Shown here: piece by piece, positions 35,614-43,768 of the stretch | Numbering within the stretch: the first letter of the stretch is position 1 | Layout: the number at the start of each line of letters is the position of its first letter | NCBI GenBank assembly: GCA_902779355.1 | Contig: CACZBF010000005.1 | Span: forward strand, 1-64,000 | Direction of reading: 5' to 3' | From: an uncultured Lachnospiraceae bacterium | GTDB lineage: Bacteria > Bacillota > Clostridia > Lachnospirales > Lachnospiraceae | Length of the DNA stretch: 64,000 nucleotides | The notes under the pieces: generated by a model | Seen by the model: the letters and a program-made list of their open reading frames with translations, nothing else | The model's database searches: none | Told to the model about the DNA's origin: nothing | Program-made: the position numbers and the translations under genes

Positions 35614-37086
35614 ATGAAAAACCCTTATCAGGAGCAAAAAAACAGAAAAAAACGTTTCGTGGCGGCAGTTATCGGACTGGCGCTGTTTGTCGTTTTTCCG
35701 ACACAGTTCATGGCTGCGACAGCGGGAGCCGTAGAGGCCGCGACTGCGGCAGCGACAGCTTCGGAGGACGCTGCTGCATCTGATGGCACGTCCACCGATC
35801 AGGACGCGGCACAAAGCACGACAGATACGTCATCGACCACTGATCAGACGGAAAACGCAGCTGATACGACTGCGCCCGCAGCAACAAGCAACACGACATC
35901 TGCAAACAGTTCTGGCTCCACGAGCAGTTCCACTTCCGCATCCAATAAGATCATCTCAGATGCCAATGCGAAGATCAACCAGGCAGAGCAAGGCCTGAAT
36001 GAGATCAATAACCAGATTTCCGGAATCCAGGGAAAACAGAACCAGCTCCAAAGCGAAATGAATGCGTTGGACTCAGAACTTTCAGAGCTCCTTGTCAATA
36101 TCGCGATCCTTGAGGATGAGATTGTAGCGACCAAAGCCGAGCTCGAGCAGGTGAATGCAGATCTGGCCGAAGCGGAAGCGAAAGAAGCAAAAGAATACGC
36201 CGATATGAAAAAGCGTATTCAGTATATGTACGAGAACAGCGACGGTGCATTATGGGATGCGCTCCTGGGGTCTGACAGCTTTTCCGATTTTTTGAACCGG
36301 ATCGAATATGTGGATGCCATGTATTCCTATGATAGAGACCTCCTGACAGAGTTCCGGCAAACAGTTCAGGAAGTGAAGGATCTTCGAGAGGCTGTGCTGG
36401 ATACTCAGGATGAATTGGAAGAGATCATGACGGAATATGAAGCGCAGCAGGCTGCATTGGAAGATGCGATCGCCAGGAAGCGTGCGGAGTCCGCAGATTT
36501 TGATGTGAAGCTGAAGAATGCAAGAGCGCTTGCACAGGAATACTCCCAAACGATCGCGGAGCAGAATGCGATCATCAAGGAAGAGCAACGGAAGCAGGAA
36601 GAAGAGCGTAAAAGAAGAGAAGCGGAAGAAAGGGCCAGACAGGAAGCGGCAAGGACTGCTTCGGCATCCAACACATCTTCTTCGACTTCATCCGGAAGCA
36701 GCGTTTCTTCCGGCGGTACGATGAATCCTTCCTACAGGACCGGCGTCAGCGGCTCGTCTGTAGTCGATTACGCAATGCAGTTTATCGGAAACCCCTATGT
36801 TTTCGGAGGGACAAGTCTGACAAATGGCTGTGACTGCTCCGGCTTTACGCAGAGTGTCTATTCACACTTCGGAATCAATCTGCCGCGTGATTCGGGTTCA
36901 CAGGCGACAGTCGGTCAGGCGGTTTCTTATGACGCCGCACAGCCCGGTGACTTGGTCTGCTATGTCGGTCATGTCGGTATCTATATTGGAAACGGACAGA
37001 TCGTCAACGCGAGTACAGCCCGTACCGGTATCAAGACACAATCCGCAACCTATCGACCGATCACAACCATCCGGAGGGTATTATGA
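35614..37086 (+). CDS. Secreted NlpC/P60 cell-wall hydrolase with coiled coil
   Basis: A 490-residue exported protein. The signal peptide covers about residues 14-40 (FVAAVIGLALFVVFPTQFMA). A long Ala/Thr/Ser-rich stretch runs to ~110. Two coiled-coil segments (~112-215 and ~250-355) resemble CwlO/PcsB, whose activity is controlled by FtsEX. A Ser/Thr linker leads to the NlpC/P60 domain (~385-490), with catalytic C408 in CDCSGF and H453 in GHVGIYIG. It probably cuts peptidoglycan stem peptides. The stop overlaps the next start (ATGA, 37083-37086). Confidence 0.9.
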   Translation: MKNPYQEQKNRKKRFVAAVIGLALFVVFPTQFMAATAGAVEAATAAATASEDAAASDGTSTDQDAAQSTTDTSSTTDQTENAADTTAPAATSNTTSANSSGSTSSSTSASNKIISDANAKINQAEQGLNEINNQISGIQGKQNQLQSEMNALDSELSELLVNIAILEDEIVATKAELEQVNADLAEAEAKEAKEYADMKKRIQYMYENSDGALWDALLGSDSFSDFLNRIEYVDAMYSYDRDLLTEFRQTVQEVKDLREAVLDTQDELEEIMTEYEAQQAALEDAIARKRAESADFDVKLKNARALAQEYSQTIAEQNAIIKEEQRKQEEERKRREAEERARQEAARTASASNTSSSTSSGSSVSSGGTMNPSYRTGVSGSSVVDYAMQFIGNPYVFGGTSLTNGCDCSGFTQSVYSHFGINLPRDSGSQATVGQAVSYDAAQPGDLVCYVGHVGIYIGNGQIVNASTARTGIKTQSATYRPITTIRRVL

Positions 37087-37736
37087 AAAAAGGTAAGATC
37101 ATTTTGGCAGTGATCCTCGCAGCAGCAGCACTGGTCGTTCTTCTCCTGATCGCAGTCTTCCACGACGATCACAAAGAAGAACTGGTTTACAACCAGAGTC
37201 TGGATCTTGTGGCGGTTACCGTAGAGGGAGAGGACCTGACCCTCTATGATCTGGCTTTTTATATCGCTTATGAAGAAGGCATGGTGAATGAACAGGCGAT
37301 GATCTATGATCCGAGCGATCCGCAGGCTTATTGGAACATTCATACCAACGGAGAGTTTATCCGGATCTCAGCCCGCGACGCCGCTGTGGATATGATGATC
37401 CACGACTACGTCTATGCCCGTGATGCCGCAAAGGACGGGATGTCGCTGAGTGCCGAAGAGGAGAAAGCCTGCGACAACAGCGCACAGGATTTTTGGAACG
37501 ATCTGACACAAGAACAGCGCGAAGCACTTGGAATTCCCGAAGAGCAGGTGTATACTGTGTGCAGACAGATCGGCCTTGCAGAGAAATGGGCAGAATATCT
37601 GCATGAGACTGAGGGACGGGACCTTGCGTCCTATCAGGTTGGTGGCAAGGCCTGGGAAGAACAGCGTGACAGCATGGATATCGTGTATCACAATGATGTG
37701 TTGGACCGGATTGAGATGGGGACGATCACGCTGTAG
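37083..37736 (+). CDS. Membrane-anchored protein of unknown function
   Basis: A 217-residue protein with one N-terminal hydrophobic segment (residues ~5-26) and a charged, mostly helical outer part. I do not recognise the family with confidence. The layout AVTVEGEDLTLYDLAFYIAYEEG resembles the start of SurA/PrsA-type chaperone domains, but no peptidyl-prolyl isomerase domain is present. It starts inside the stop codon of the NlpC/P60 gene, so production of the two is coupled and a role beside the cell-wall hydrolase is plausible. The gene for a SEC-C methionine aminopeptidase follows after 14 nt. Confidence 0.6.
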   Translation: MKKGKIILAVILAAAALVVLLLIAVFHDDHKEELVYNQSLDLVAVTVEGEDLTLYDLAFYIAYEEGMVNEQAMIYDPSDPQAYWNIHTNGEFIRISARDAAVDMMIHDYVYARDAAKDGMSLSAEEEKACDNSAQDFWNDLTQEQREALGIPEEQVYTVCRQIGLAEKWAEYLHETEGRDLASYQVGGKAWEEQRDSMDIVYHNDVLDRIEMGTITL

Positions 37737-37750
37737 GAAGGCAGCAAAAA

Positions 37751-38626
37751 ATGGCAAGTAAACTCGGCAGAAATGATCCCTGCTGGTGCGGAAGCGGGAA
37801 AAAGTACAAAACCTGCCACATGGCATTTGACGAAAAGATTGAGGATTTCCGCAGAAAAGGCGCGAAGGTGCCCGGACACGAGCTTTTAAAGACACCGGAG
37901 CAGATTGCAGGGATCAAAGAAAGCGCAAAGATCAATATTGCGGTGCTGGACTATATTGCCGATCATATTGAGATCGGCATGTCCACTGAAGAGATCGACC
38001 GCATGGTATACGAACAGACAACGGCGATGGGAGGAATCCCGGCGCCGCTTCACTATAAGGATTACCCGAAGAGTGTCTGCACTTCTATCAACGAACAGGT
38101 CTGTCATGGTATCCCGTCGGAGGATATTTTGCTGCAGGACGGCGACATCATCAACGTGGACTGTTCTACGATCTTAAACGGCTATTTTTCTGATTCTTCC
38201 CGTATGTTCATGCTCGGAAATGTCAGCGAGGAAAAGAAACGCCTTGTACAGGTGACAAAAGAATGCATGGAGAAGGGCTTTGAGGCCGTGAAACCATGGG
38301 GTTTTCTCGGCGATATGGGGCAAGCCGTGCATGACCATGCGTTTGCAAACGGTTACACAGTGGTGCGCGAGATCGGCGGACATGGTGTGGGCTTGGAGTT
38401 TCACGAGGAGCCTTGGGTCGGCTATAACAGCAAACGCGGGACCGAGATGCTTTTGGTACCGGGATTGATGTTTACGATCGAGCCGATGGTCAATATGGGC
38501 AAGGTTGAGATCTATATCGATGATGCAAACGGCTGGACAGCATACACGGAGGACGGAAAACCCTCTGCGCAATGGGAGATTCAGGTGCTCGTAACGGAAG
38601 ACGGCGCAGAGATCATCTCCTATTAG
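37751..38626 (+). CDS. map: Methionine aminopeptidase with N-terminal SEC-C motif
   Basis: A 291-residue second methionine aminopeptidase. Residues ~5-24 hold a SEC-C zinc motif (GRNDPCWCGSGKKYKTCH), which in related proteins tethers the enzyme to the ribosome or SecA-like partners. The catalytic part shows the metal ligands in INVDCSTILNGYFSDSSR, GGHGVGLEFHEEP and FTIEPM. It differs from the housekeeping copy at 29656 by the SEC-C extension and its position. Both may act co-translationally, and the division of labour is not visible. It forms part of the run 35614-40380. Confidence 0.93.
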   Translation: MASKLGRNDPCWCGSGKKYKTCHMAFDEKIEDFRRKGAKVPGHELLKTPEQIAGIKESAKINIAVLDYIADHIEIGMSTEEIDRMVYEQTTAMGGIPAPLHYKDYPKSVCTSINEQVCHGIPSEDILLQDGDIINVDCSTILNGYFSDSSRMFMLGNVSEEKKRLVQVTKECMEKGFEAVKPWGFLGDMGQAVHDHAFANGYTVVREIGGHGVGLEFHEEPWVGYNSKRGTEMLLVPGLMFTIEPMVNMGKVEIYIDDANGWTAYTEDGKPSAQWEIQVLVTEDGAEIISY

Positions 38627-38639
38627 GACGGAAGACCTT

Positions 38640-39689
38640 ATGCAAAAGAAACGACATCTCTGCCTGTGGCTGTGCATCACGATCCCGATGCTGGCAGCAA
38701 CTGCCTGCGGAGTAAAAGAAGGAAACGGTATGGCCGTTTCGGAAGCGAAGCAGACCGGGACGAACAGAGTACAGATCGAAATGACGCAGCCAAGCGCACC
38801 TTTACAGGTCGAGACTCCAAAACCTGCTGTTTCTGGGGAAGAGAAAAAGATCGTCCGTATTTTCCTGCCGGATCGGAAGACAGAGCGATTTCGCATGGAC
38901 GGGGAGTATCTGGAGGAACAGTTTGAGAACGCGGGATTTGATGCGGTCGTTTATGATGCCGGAGCGGATGCCGAAAAACAGGCAGCCGCGTTAAAGGGCA
39001 TGACAGAACTGCCGACGGATCTCTGTGTTCTGGTCCCGCTCAATACGCGGGAAGTAAGGGAAGCAGTCCGGGAGATCGATCAAAGCGAGATCCCGCTGAT
39101 CATCTACGATCAACCGTTTTTCGATATGAAAGCGGCTGCTTTTTTTGTCGGCTTTCAGGACAGTGATGTCAAAGCGGCGCTGGAGGATGTACAGCTGATC
39201 GAAGAAGCTCATCAACTGGAATTGGAACAGGCACTTGCGGAAGCGCAGGAAGTAGAAAATGCGGATGACGCACAGGAAGCAACGGATTCCGAGGAAACAA
39301 CCGAAGAAACGGCAAAAGAGTCGATCGCTCCGCTTCTTGGAGAAGATTCCAAGAAAGATTCAGAGCTCCTGCGGGAGCTGGCAGATGGGGAAAAGCAGGC
39401 ACTTGTTTACCGGGATACCGCCGGAGAAGCTGTCGTGGTACTGGATATTGGGATCAATCTGCTGCGGGGTGTTACTCCGGATGCCGGCTTGATCGCAGCC
39501 TCTGGCTGGGGATTTCCTTGTACTTATCAGGCGGGAACGCCCGGCGAGCAGCCGGATGCTTTCTATCTGCAGCCGGTGCTGATCACAACAGAGAATATGG
39601 AAGAAAAACTCGTCATACCGGGTTATTATAAGACAGGCACCGACGGATACCTGCAGCCGGTGCAGACAGAAGAACAGGAAGGAACGTAA
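38640..39689 (+). CDS. Lipoprotein resembling a degenerate sugar-binding protein
   Basis: A 349-residue protein with a lipobox (LAATAC, Cys near residue 23), so it should be anchored on the outer face of the membrane. The part IVRIFLPDRKTERFRMDGEY...YDAGADAEKQAAALKGM and LIIYDQPF resembles the N-terminal lobe of XylF/RbsB-type substrate-binding proteins. A long acidic insert (AQEVENADDAQEATDSEETT) interrupts it, and there are no adjacent ABC transporter genes. Binding a sugar or a peptidoglycan fragment is possible, but no function can be assigned. It follows the SEC-C MetAP gene by 13 nt. Confidence 0.6.
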   Translation: MQKKRHLCLWLCITIPMLAATACGVKEGNGMAVSEAKQTGTNRVQIEMTQPSAPLQVETPKPAVSGEEKKIVRIFLPDRKTERFRMDGEYLEEQFENAGFDAVVYDAGADAEKQAAALKGMTELPTDLCVLVPLNTREVREAVREIDQSEIPLIIYDQPFFDMKAAAFFVGFQDSDVKAALEDVQLIEEAHQLELEQALAEAQEVENADDAQEATDSEETTEETAKESIAPLLGEDSKKDSELLRELADGEKQALVYRDTAGEAVVVLDIGINLLRGVTPDAGLIAASGWGFPCTYQAGTPGEQPDAFYLQPVLITTENMEEKLVIPGYYKTGTDGYLQPVQTEEQEGT

Positions 39690-39702
39690 AACAGGAGGAG
39701 TC

Positions 39703-40380
39703 ATGGAAAAGAAAAAACAATCTCCCATCAAACGCTATGCGCTTATATTGATTTTGATCGCTCTCATCATTGCTTTGATCGTGTTGTGGGCGATGCAGAT
39801 CCTGACGGGTGAGCGTCTTACGATGATCGTACGGATCATCTCGTTTTTGCCGGTCTTGCTTGCCGGTATGATGCTGTTTCTGGAGAAGGAAGGAGAAAAC
39901 GGGAAAAAAGCCCTGACGGTGATGCTTTGCATTGGCGGTACGGCGGCGTTTGCCCTTTTGACGCGTCTTACTCCGCTGAAAGGGATGCTTTCCAATGTTT
40001 TCGGTCCGGATGAGATGCTTTTGATCCCGGGGCTTGACCGGGAGGGGCGGGCCGTATCTGCGCTTTTGATCGGTATTGTATTTGGTATCGGCCTTCTCGC
40101 CGCGACGATCCTCAGCATCGGCAAACAGAAAAAGGGCCGCCGGATGAAACGCCGTCCTCTGGATCAGTTGATCGTAGCCTTGCTGACAGCAGTCCTTGTG
40201 ATCCTGATCGCAGTGGCGTTATTCCTATACCGCGGATTGCCGCTTGCGACACTGATCGGACTTATTGTCTTTATCGTACTGAAAGCCATTCCGGAGGAAA
40301 AATTGTCCGTTTCCACGGCAACCGGGATTGCACTGAGTGCATCGATTTGTGCCGGTATCATGCTCGGCGCTGCGCTGTGA
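39703..40380 (+). CDS. Multi-pass membrane protein of unknown function
   Basis: A 225-residue, strongly hydrophobic protein with about six or seven membrane segments, beginning with ALILILIALIIALIVLWAM and ending with ATGIALSASICAGIMLGAAL. I recognise no family and see no catalytic motif. It starts 13 nt after the lipoprotein gene with ribosome site AGGAGG. The two may form an envelope module, which is inference from position only. A promoter for the next gene follows. Confidence 0.65.
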   Translation: MEKKKQSPIKRYALILILIALIIALIVLWAMQILTGERLTMIVRIISFLPVLLAGMMLFLEKEGENGKKALTVMLCIGGTAAFALLTRLTPLKGMLSNVFGPDEMLLIPGLDREGRAVSALLIGIVFGIGLLAATILSIGKQKKGRRMKRRPLDQLIVALLTAVLVILIAVALFLYRGLPLATLIGLIVFIVLKAIPEEKLSVSTATGIALSASICAGIMLGAAL

Positions 40381-40408
40381 TGAGATTGTGGTTTCCTGCG
40401 TATTTCTA

Positions 40409-40437
40409 TTGCAATCGCGCACATCCTGTATTATAGT
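40409..40437 (+). promoter_or_regulatory. Promoter of the Na/Pi cotransporter gene
   Basis: TTGCAA (40409-40414), 17 nt spacer, TATAGT (40432-40437). No Pho-box-like repeat was recognised next to it. Confidence 0.45.
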
Positions 40438-40479
40438 AAACGCGGTAATGGAAGAAACAGTTGGGATAAAGAATGATTT

Positions 40480-42450
40480 ATGGATGCAATTGCAGTTTTT
40501 AAGATGATCGCAGGGCTGGTCGGCGGACTGGCGCTCTTTCTCTATGGTATGAATATCATGAGCGGCGGCCTGACCAAGGCGTCAGGCGGGCAGCTCGAAC
40601 ATCTTCTTGCGCGGGTGACCAAGAACAGATGGCTTGCCTATCTGTTCGGGATTGGTGTCACCGCTGTCGTCCAATCCTCTTCCGCATCCACCGTCATGGT
40701 GGTCGGTCTCGTAAACTCCGGCATCATGAAACTGGCGGAAGCCGTGAATGTGATCCTCGGTGCCAATCTCGGTACCACTTTCACTGCATGGCTATTGTCC
40801 TTAAATGCCATCAGCACGGATAATTTCTTCCTGAATCTGTTTAAGCCCATGTCGTTCTCGCCGTTTCTGGCGTTGATCGGCATTGCGCTCCTCATGTTCA
40901 CCAAATCGGATAAAAAGAAAAATCTTGGGATCATCCTGATCGGTTTTGCGGTGCTGATCTTCGGTATGGATATGATGAGTTCCGCAGTGATGCCGCTTCG
41001 GTCCTCCGCAGAATTCCAGTCATTTCTGACGACCTTTACAAACCCGCTGGTCGGACTATTGATCGGCGTGGTCTTCACGATGGTGATCCAGAGCTCGGCC
41101 GGTACGATCGCAGTGCTGCAGGCGTTGTCCTCCACGATCTTTATCAGTTACGGGATGGCTCTGCCGGTGGTCATCGGCGCAGAGGTCGGCACTTGTATCA
41201 CGGCCATCATTTCATCGATCGGCGCGAATAAAAACGGAAAGCGGACTGCCCTGATGCATCTTTACTTCAATATCATTAAGGCGGCCACTTTTATGATCGT
41301 GTTCTATTCCCTGAATGCTGTGCTGCATTTTGCGTTTTTGCAGAACCAGGCGAGCATGGTCGGTATCGCGTTCATCCATACTGCCGTAAACCTTGTAGCG
41401 ACGCCGCTTATGGTGCCGTTTTCCGGGGTTCTCGTCAAGCTTGCTCTAAAGACCATTCCGATCGATGAGAAAGAAAAAGAGCAGCAGGACGAAGAACGAC
41501 GGATTGCAGCATTGGATACCAGATTCCTTTCCACGCCAGCTTTCGCACTGCAACAGGCAAAGCTTGCCGCAAATGACATGGCGGATATGTCAAAAGATGC
41601 CCTGGAGAAGGCGATGGGGCTGTTTAAAGACTATCATTCCGAGGATGCGGAGGAAGTGGCACGGATTGAAAATATCGTGGACCGCTACGAGGATCAGCTC
41701 GGGACTTATCTCGTCCGACTGTCCAGTACGGATCTGAACCAGACGGACAGCCACAGTCTTTCTATTATCTTGCACTGTATCACGGACTTTGAACGGATCA
41801 GCGACCATGCCTACAATATGATGCTGACAGCAAAGAACATGCATGAGGATAACAAGCATTTCTCCAATAAGGCGCAGGAGGAACTGCGGATCTTCTCCGA
41901 TGCAGTGAGAGAGATCGTGGACATGTCAGTGAAGGTTTTCCAGGATGAGGACCTTGTGCTCGCACAATCCGTGGAGCCGTTGGAAGAAGTGATCGACGGA
42001 TTGCATATGGAGGTGAAACGACGCCATATCAGGCGGCTGCGGAAAGGGAAATGTACGATCGATCTCGGCTTTGCCTTGAATGACCTCGGTACGGACTATG
42101 AGAGGATTGCGGATCACTGCTCAAATATCGCGGTGTGTCTTCTGCAGGTCAGCCAGGACGGCTTTGATACTCATGAATATCTGGAAATGATCCGGCAGGA
42201 GAAGAGCCAAAGCTTTGAACAGGAAGTGGAGCGTTACGAACGCCGCTACAGCCTGCCGAACAAGAAAGTGTCGGAAGAAGAGGAAGACTTGATCGACGCG
42301 CAGGAAGCATTGGCAGAAGAGGAAGCCGCCAAAGAAAAGGAAAAGGAGAAAGATCTGCTGAAAAAAGCCAAGGAAAAGGCAAAAGAAGCAAAAGAAAAGA
42401 AAGACAAGCTGAAAAAGGATAAACTGAAAGACAACAAGAAAAAGGCATGA
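40480..42450 (+). CDS. Na/Pi cotransporter family protein with PhoU-like domain
   Basis: A 656-residue protein. Residues ~1-330 form eight or so membrane segments with the duplicated QSS motifs of the NptA/type II Na-phosphate symporter family (VQSSSASTVMVVGLV and IQSSAGTIAVLQAL). Residues ~365-590 form PhoU-like helical repeats. The last ~60 residues are a highly charged Lys/Glu tail. It may move phosphate in or out; the direction cannot be read from sequence. thrH follows 13 nt later. Confidence 0.92.
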   Translation: MDAIAVFKMIAGLVGGLALFLYGMNIMSGGLTKASGGQLEHLLARVTKNRWLAYLFGIGVTAVVQSSSASTVMVVGLVNSGIMKLAEAVNVILGANLGTTFTAWLLSLNAISTDNFFLNLFKPMSFSPFLALIGIALLMFTKSDKKKNLGIILIGFAVLIFGMDMMSSAVMPLRSSAEFQSFLTTFTNPLVGLLIGVVFTMVIQSSAGTIAVLQALSSTIFISYGMALPVVIGAEVGTCITAIISSIGANKNGKRTALMHLYFNIIKAATFMIVFYSLNAVLHFAFLQNQASMVGIAFIHTAVNLVATPLMVPFSGVLVKLALKTIPIDEKEKEQQDEERRIAALDTRFLSTPAFALQQAKLAANDMADMSKDALEKAMGLFKDYHSEDAEEVARIENIVDRYEDQLGTYLVRLSSTDLNQTDSHSLSIILHCITDFERISDHAYNMMLTAKNMHEDNKHFSNKAQEELRIFSDAVREIVDMSVKVFQDEDLVLAQSVEPLEEVIDGLHMEVKRRHIRRLRKGKCTIDLGFALNDLGTDYERIADHCSNIAVCLLQVSQDGFDTHEYLEMIRQEKSQSFEQEVERYERRYSLPNKKVSEEEEDLIDAQEALAEEEAAKEKEKEKDLLKKAKEKAKEAKEKKDKLKKDKLKDNKKKA

Positions 42451-42463
42451 GAAAGGAAATCAT

Positions 42464-43063
42464 ATGAAGATCGTATGTCTTGATATGGAAGGCGTGCTCG
42501 TCCCCGAGATCTGGATCGCATTTGCAGAGGCAAGCGGTATTCCGGATCTGAAAAGGACGACCCGGGATGAGCCGGATTATGACAAGTTGATGAAATACCG
42601 CCTTCAGATCTTAAAAGAGCACAAACTCGGGCTCAAAGAGATCCAGGAAGTGATCGGCACGATCGATCCGCTGCCGGGCGCAAAGGAGTTTCTGGATGAG
42701 CTGCGGACACTGACGCAGGTCATTATCCTGAGTGACACCTTTACCGAGTTTGCATCGCCCCTGATCAAAAAACTCGGCTATCCGACGCTGTTCTGCAATT
42801 CGCTTGTGGTCGGGGAGGACGGTCAGATCCTGGATTACACCATGCGCATCGCCCATTCCAAGCTTTCCACAGTGAAGGCGCTGCAGTCGATCGGGTTTGA
42901 GACAATCGCGGCGGGGGACAGTTTTAACGATCTGGAGATGATCAAAGCTGGCAGTGCAGGCTTTTTGTTCCGTTCCACCGAACAGATCAAAAAGGATTTT
43001 CCGGATATACCGGCCTTTGATGAATTTGGAGATCTCCTCCAGGCGATTAGGAAAAAACTGTAA
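42464..43063 (+). CDS. thrH: ThrH-like phosphoserine phosphatase / homoserine phosphotransferase
   Basis: A 199-residue HAD-superfamily enzyme. The nucleophile loop is LDMEGVLVPEIW (Asp near residue 7), a form seen in ThrH rather than in SerB. Motif II is ILSDTFTEF and motif IV is GDSFNDLEM. ThrH of Pseudomonas dephosphorylates phosphoserine and can transfer the phosphate to homoserine, linking serine and threonine synthesis. It follows the Na/Pi gene closely and ends at a strong terminator. Confidence 0.9.
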   Translation: MKIVCLDMEGVLVPEIWIAFAEASGIPDLKRTTRDEPDYDKLMKYRLQILKEHKLGLKEIQEVIGTIDPLPGAKEFLDELRTLTQVIILSDTFTEFASPLIKKLGYPTLFCNSLVVGEDGQILDYTMRIAHSKLSTVKALQSIGFETIAAGDSFNDLEMIKAGSAGFLFRSTEQIKKDFPDIPAFDEFGDLLQAIRKKL

Positions 43064-43097
43064 AACAAGGCGGCCACAAAAGCCTGAAATGAATACA

Positions 43098-43130
43098 CAA
43101 AAATGAGCTCTTTCGGGAGCTCTTTTTTTG
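43098..43130 (+). terminator. Intrinsic terminator of thrH
   Basis: AAAAATGAGCTC (43099-43110) pairs with GAGCTCTTTTTTT (43117-43129) around the loop TTTCGG, giving a stem with a T tract. Confidence 0.85.
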
Positions 43131-43154
43131 TGCAGATTTTGTGCTTATTTTGCG

Positions 43155-43220
43155 TTGACAAAAAAAAGAATACTAGATATAGTATTTTATGTTGACGAAT
43201 TTATGTGAACACTATATAAT
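43155..43220 (+). promoter_or_regulatory. Tandem promoters and NrdR-like palindrome before nrdG
   Basis: Promoter 1 is TTGACA (43155-43160), 17 nt, TATAGT (43178-43183). Promoter 2 is TTGACG (43192-43197), 17 nt, TATAAT (43215-43220). A palindrome ATACTA-gata-TAGTAT (43170-43185) covers the -10 of promoter 1. ACACTATATAAT (43209-43220), which looks like a degenerate second box, covers the -10 of promoter 2. NrdR boxes have this AT-rich palindromic form, so NrdR control of nrdG-nrdD is likely. Confidence 0.6.
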
Positions 43221-43231
43221 TAATTTTAGAT

Positions 43232-43756
43232 ATGATTTTTGAGGAGTTTAAAACGGTCCGAATTGCCGGTATTGTCGCGCATTCCTCGGTAAATGGTCCG
43301 GGCGTCCGGTATGTGATCTTCTTTCAGGGGTGTCCGCATCATTGCAGAGAGTGTCAGAATCCGGAGACCTGGGATCCGTCCGGTGGAGAGGAGCTGTCGG
43401 TGGATCAGGTGATCACGGAACTGAAAGGGACACGGTATCTGGACGGGGTCACACTTTCCGGGGGAGATCCGCTCCTGCAGCCCTTTGCAGCAGGAAAGAT
43501 CGCCAGAGCCGCGAAAGAGTCGGGCCTGACCGTGTGGTGTTACACCGGATGGACGTTTGAAGCACTGATGCAGGGAGCAGCAGGGGAGGAAGCGATCCGC
43601 GCGCTTACATGGATGGATGTCCTGGTGGACGGCGCTTTTCGGATCGAAGAAAAGACAGAAGATGCACTGTATCGGGGCAGCGCCAATCAGAGATTGATCG
43701 ATCTGCCGGCAAGTCTGCCGGAACGCATAGTACATGTTGTCTCACAATTCTATTAG
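43232..43756 (+). CDS. nrdG: Anaerobic ribonucleotide reductase activating protein
   Basis: A 174-residue radical SAM enzyme that generates the glycyl radical on NrdD. The cluster motif CPHHCREC (C-x3-C-x2-C) follows GVRYVIFFQG, and the GG-D motif is SGGDPLLQP. The ATG at 43232 has no ribosome site and lies about 11 nt after the -10 of promoter 2, so the transcript would be leaderless or nearly so. A GAGGAG sequence lies inside the first codons, but no conventional start follows it before the conserved RIAGIV segment. nrdD begins 12 nt after the stop. Confidence 0.92.
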   Translation: MIFEEFKTVRIAGIVAHSSVNGPGVRYVIFFQGCPHHCRECQNPETWDPSGGEELSVDQVITELKGTRYLDGVTLSGGDPLLQPFAAGKIARAAKESGLTVWCYTGWTFEALMQGAAGEEAIRALTWMDVLVDGAFRIEEKTEDALYRGSANQRLIDLPASLPERIVHVVSQFY

Positions 43757-43768
43757 GGGGTTATGAAA

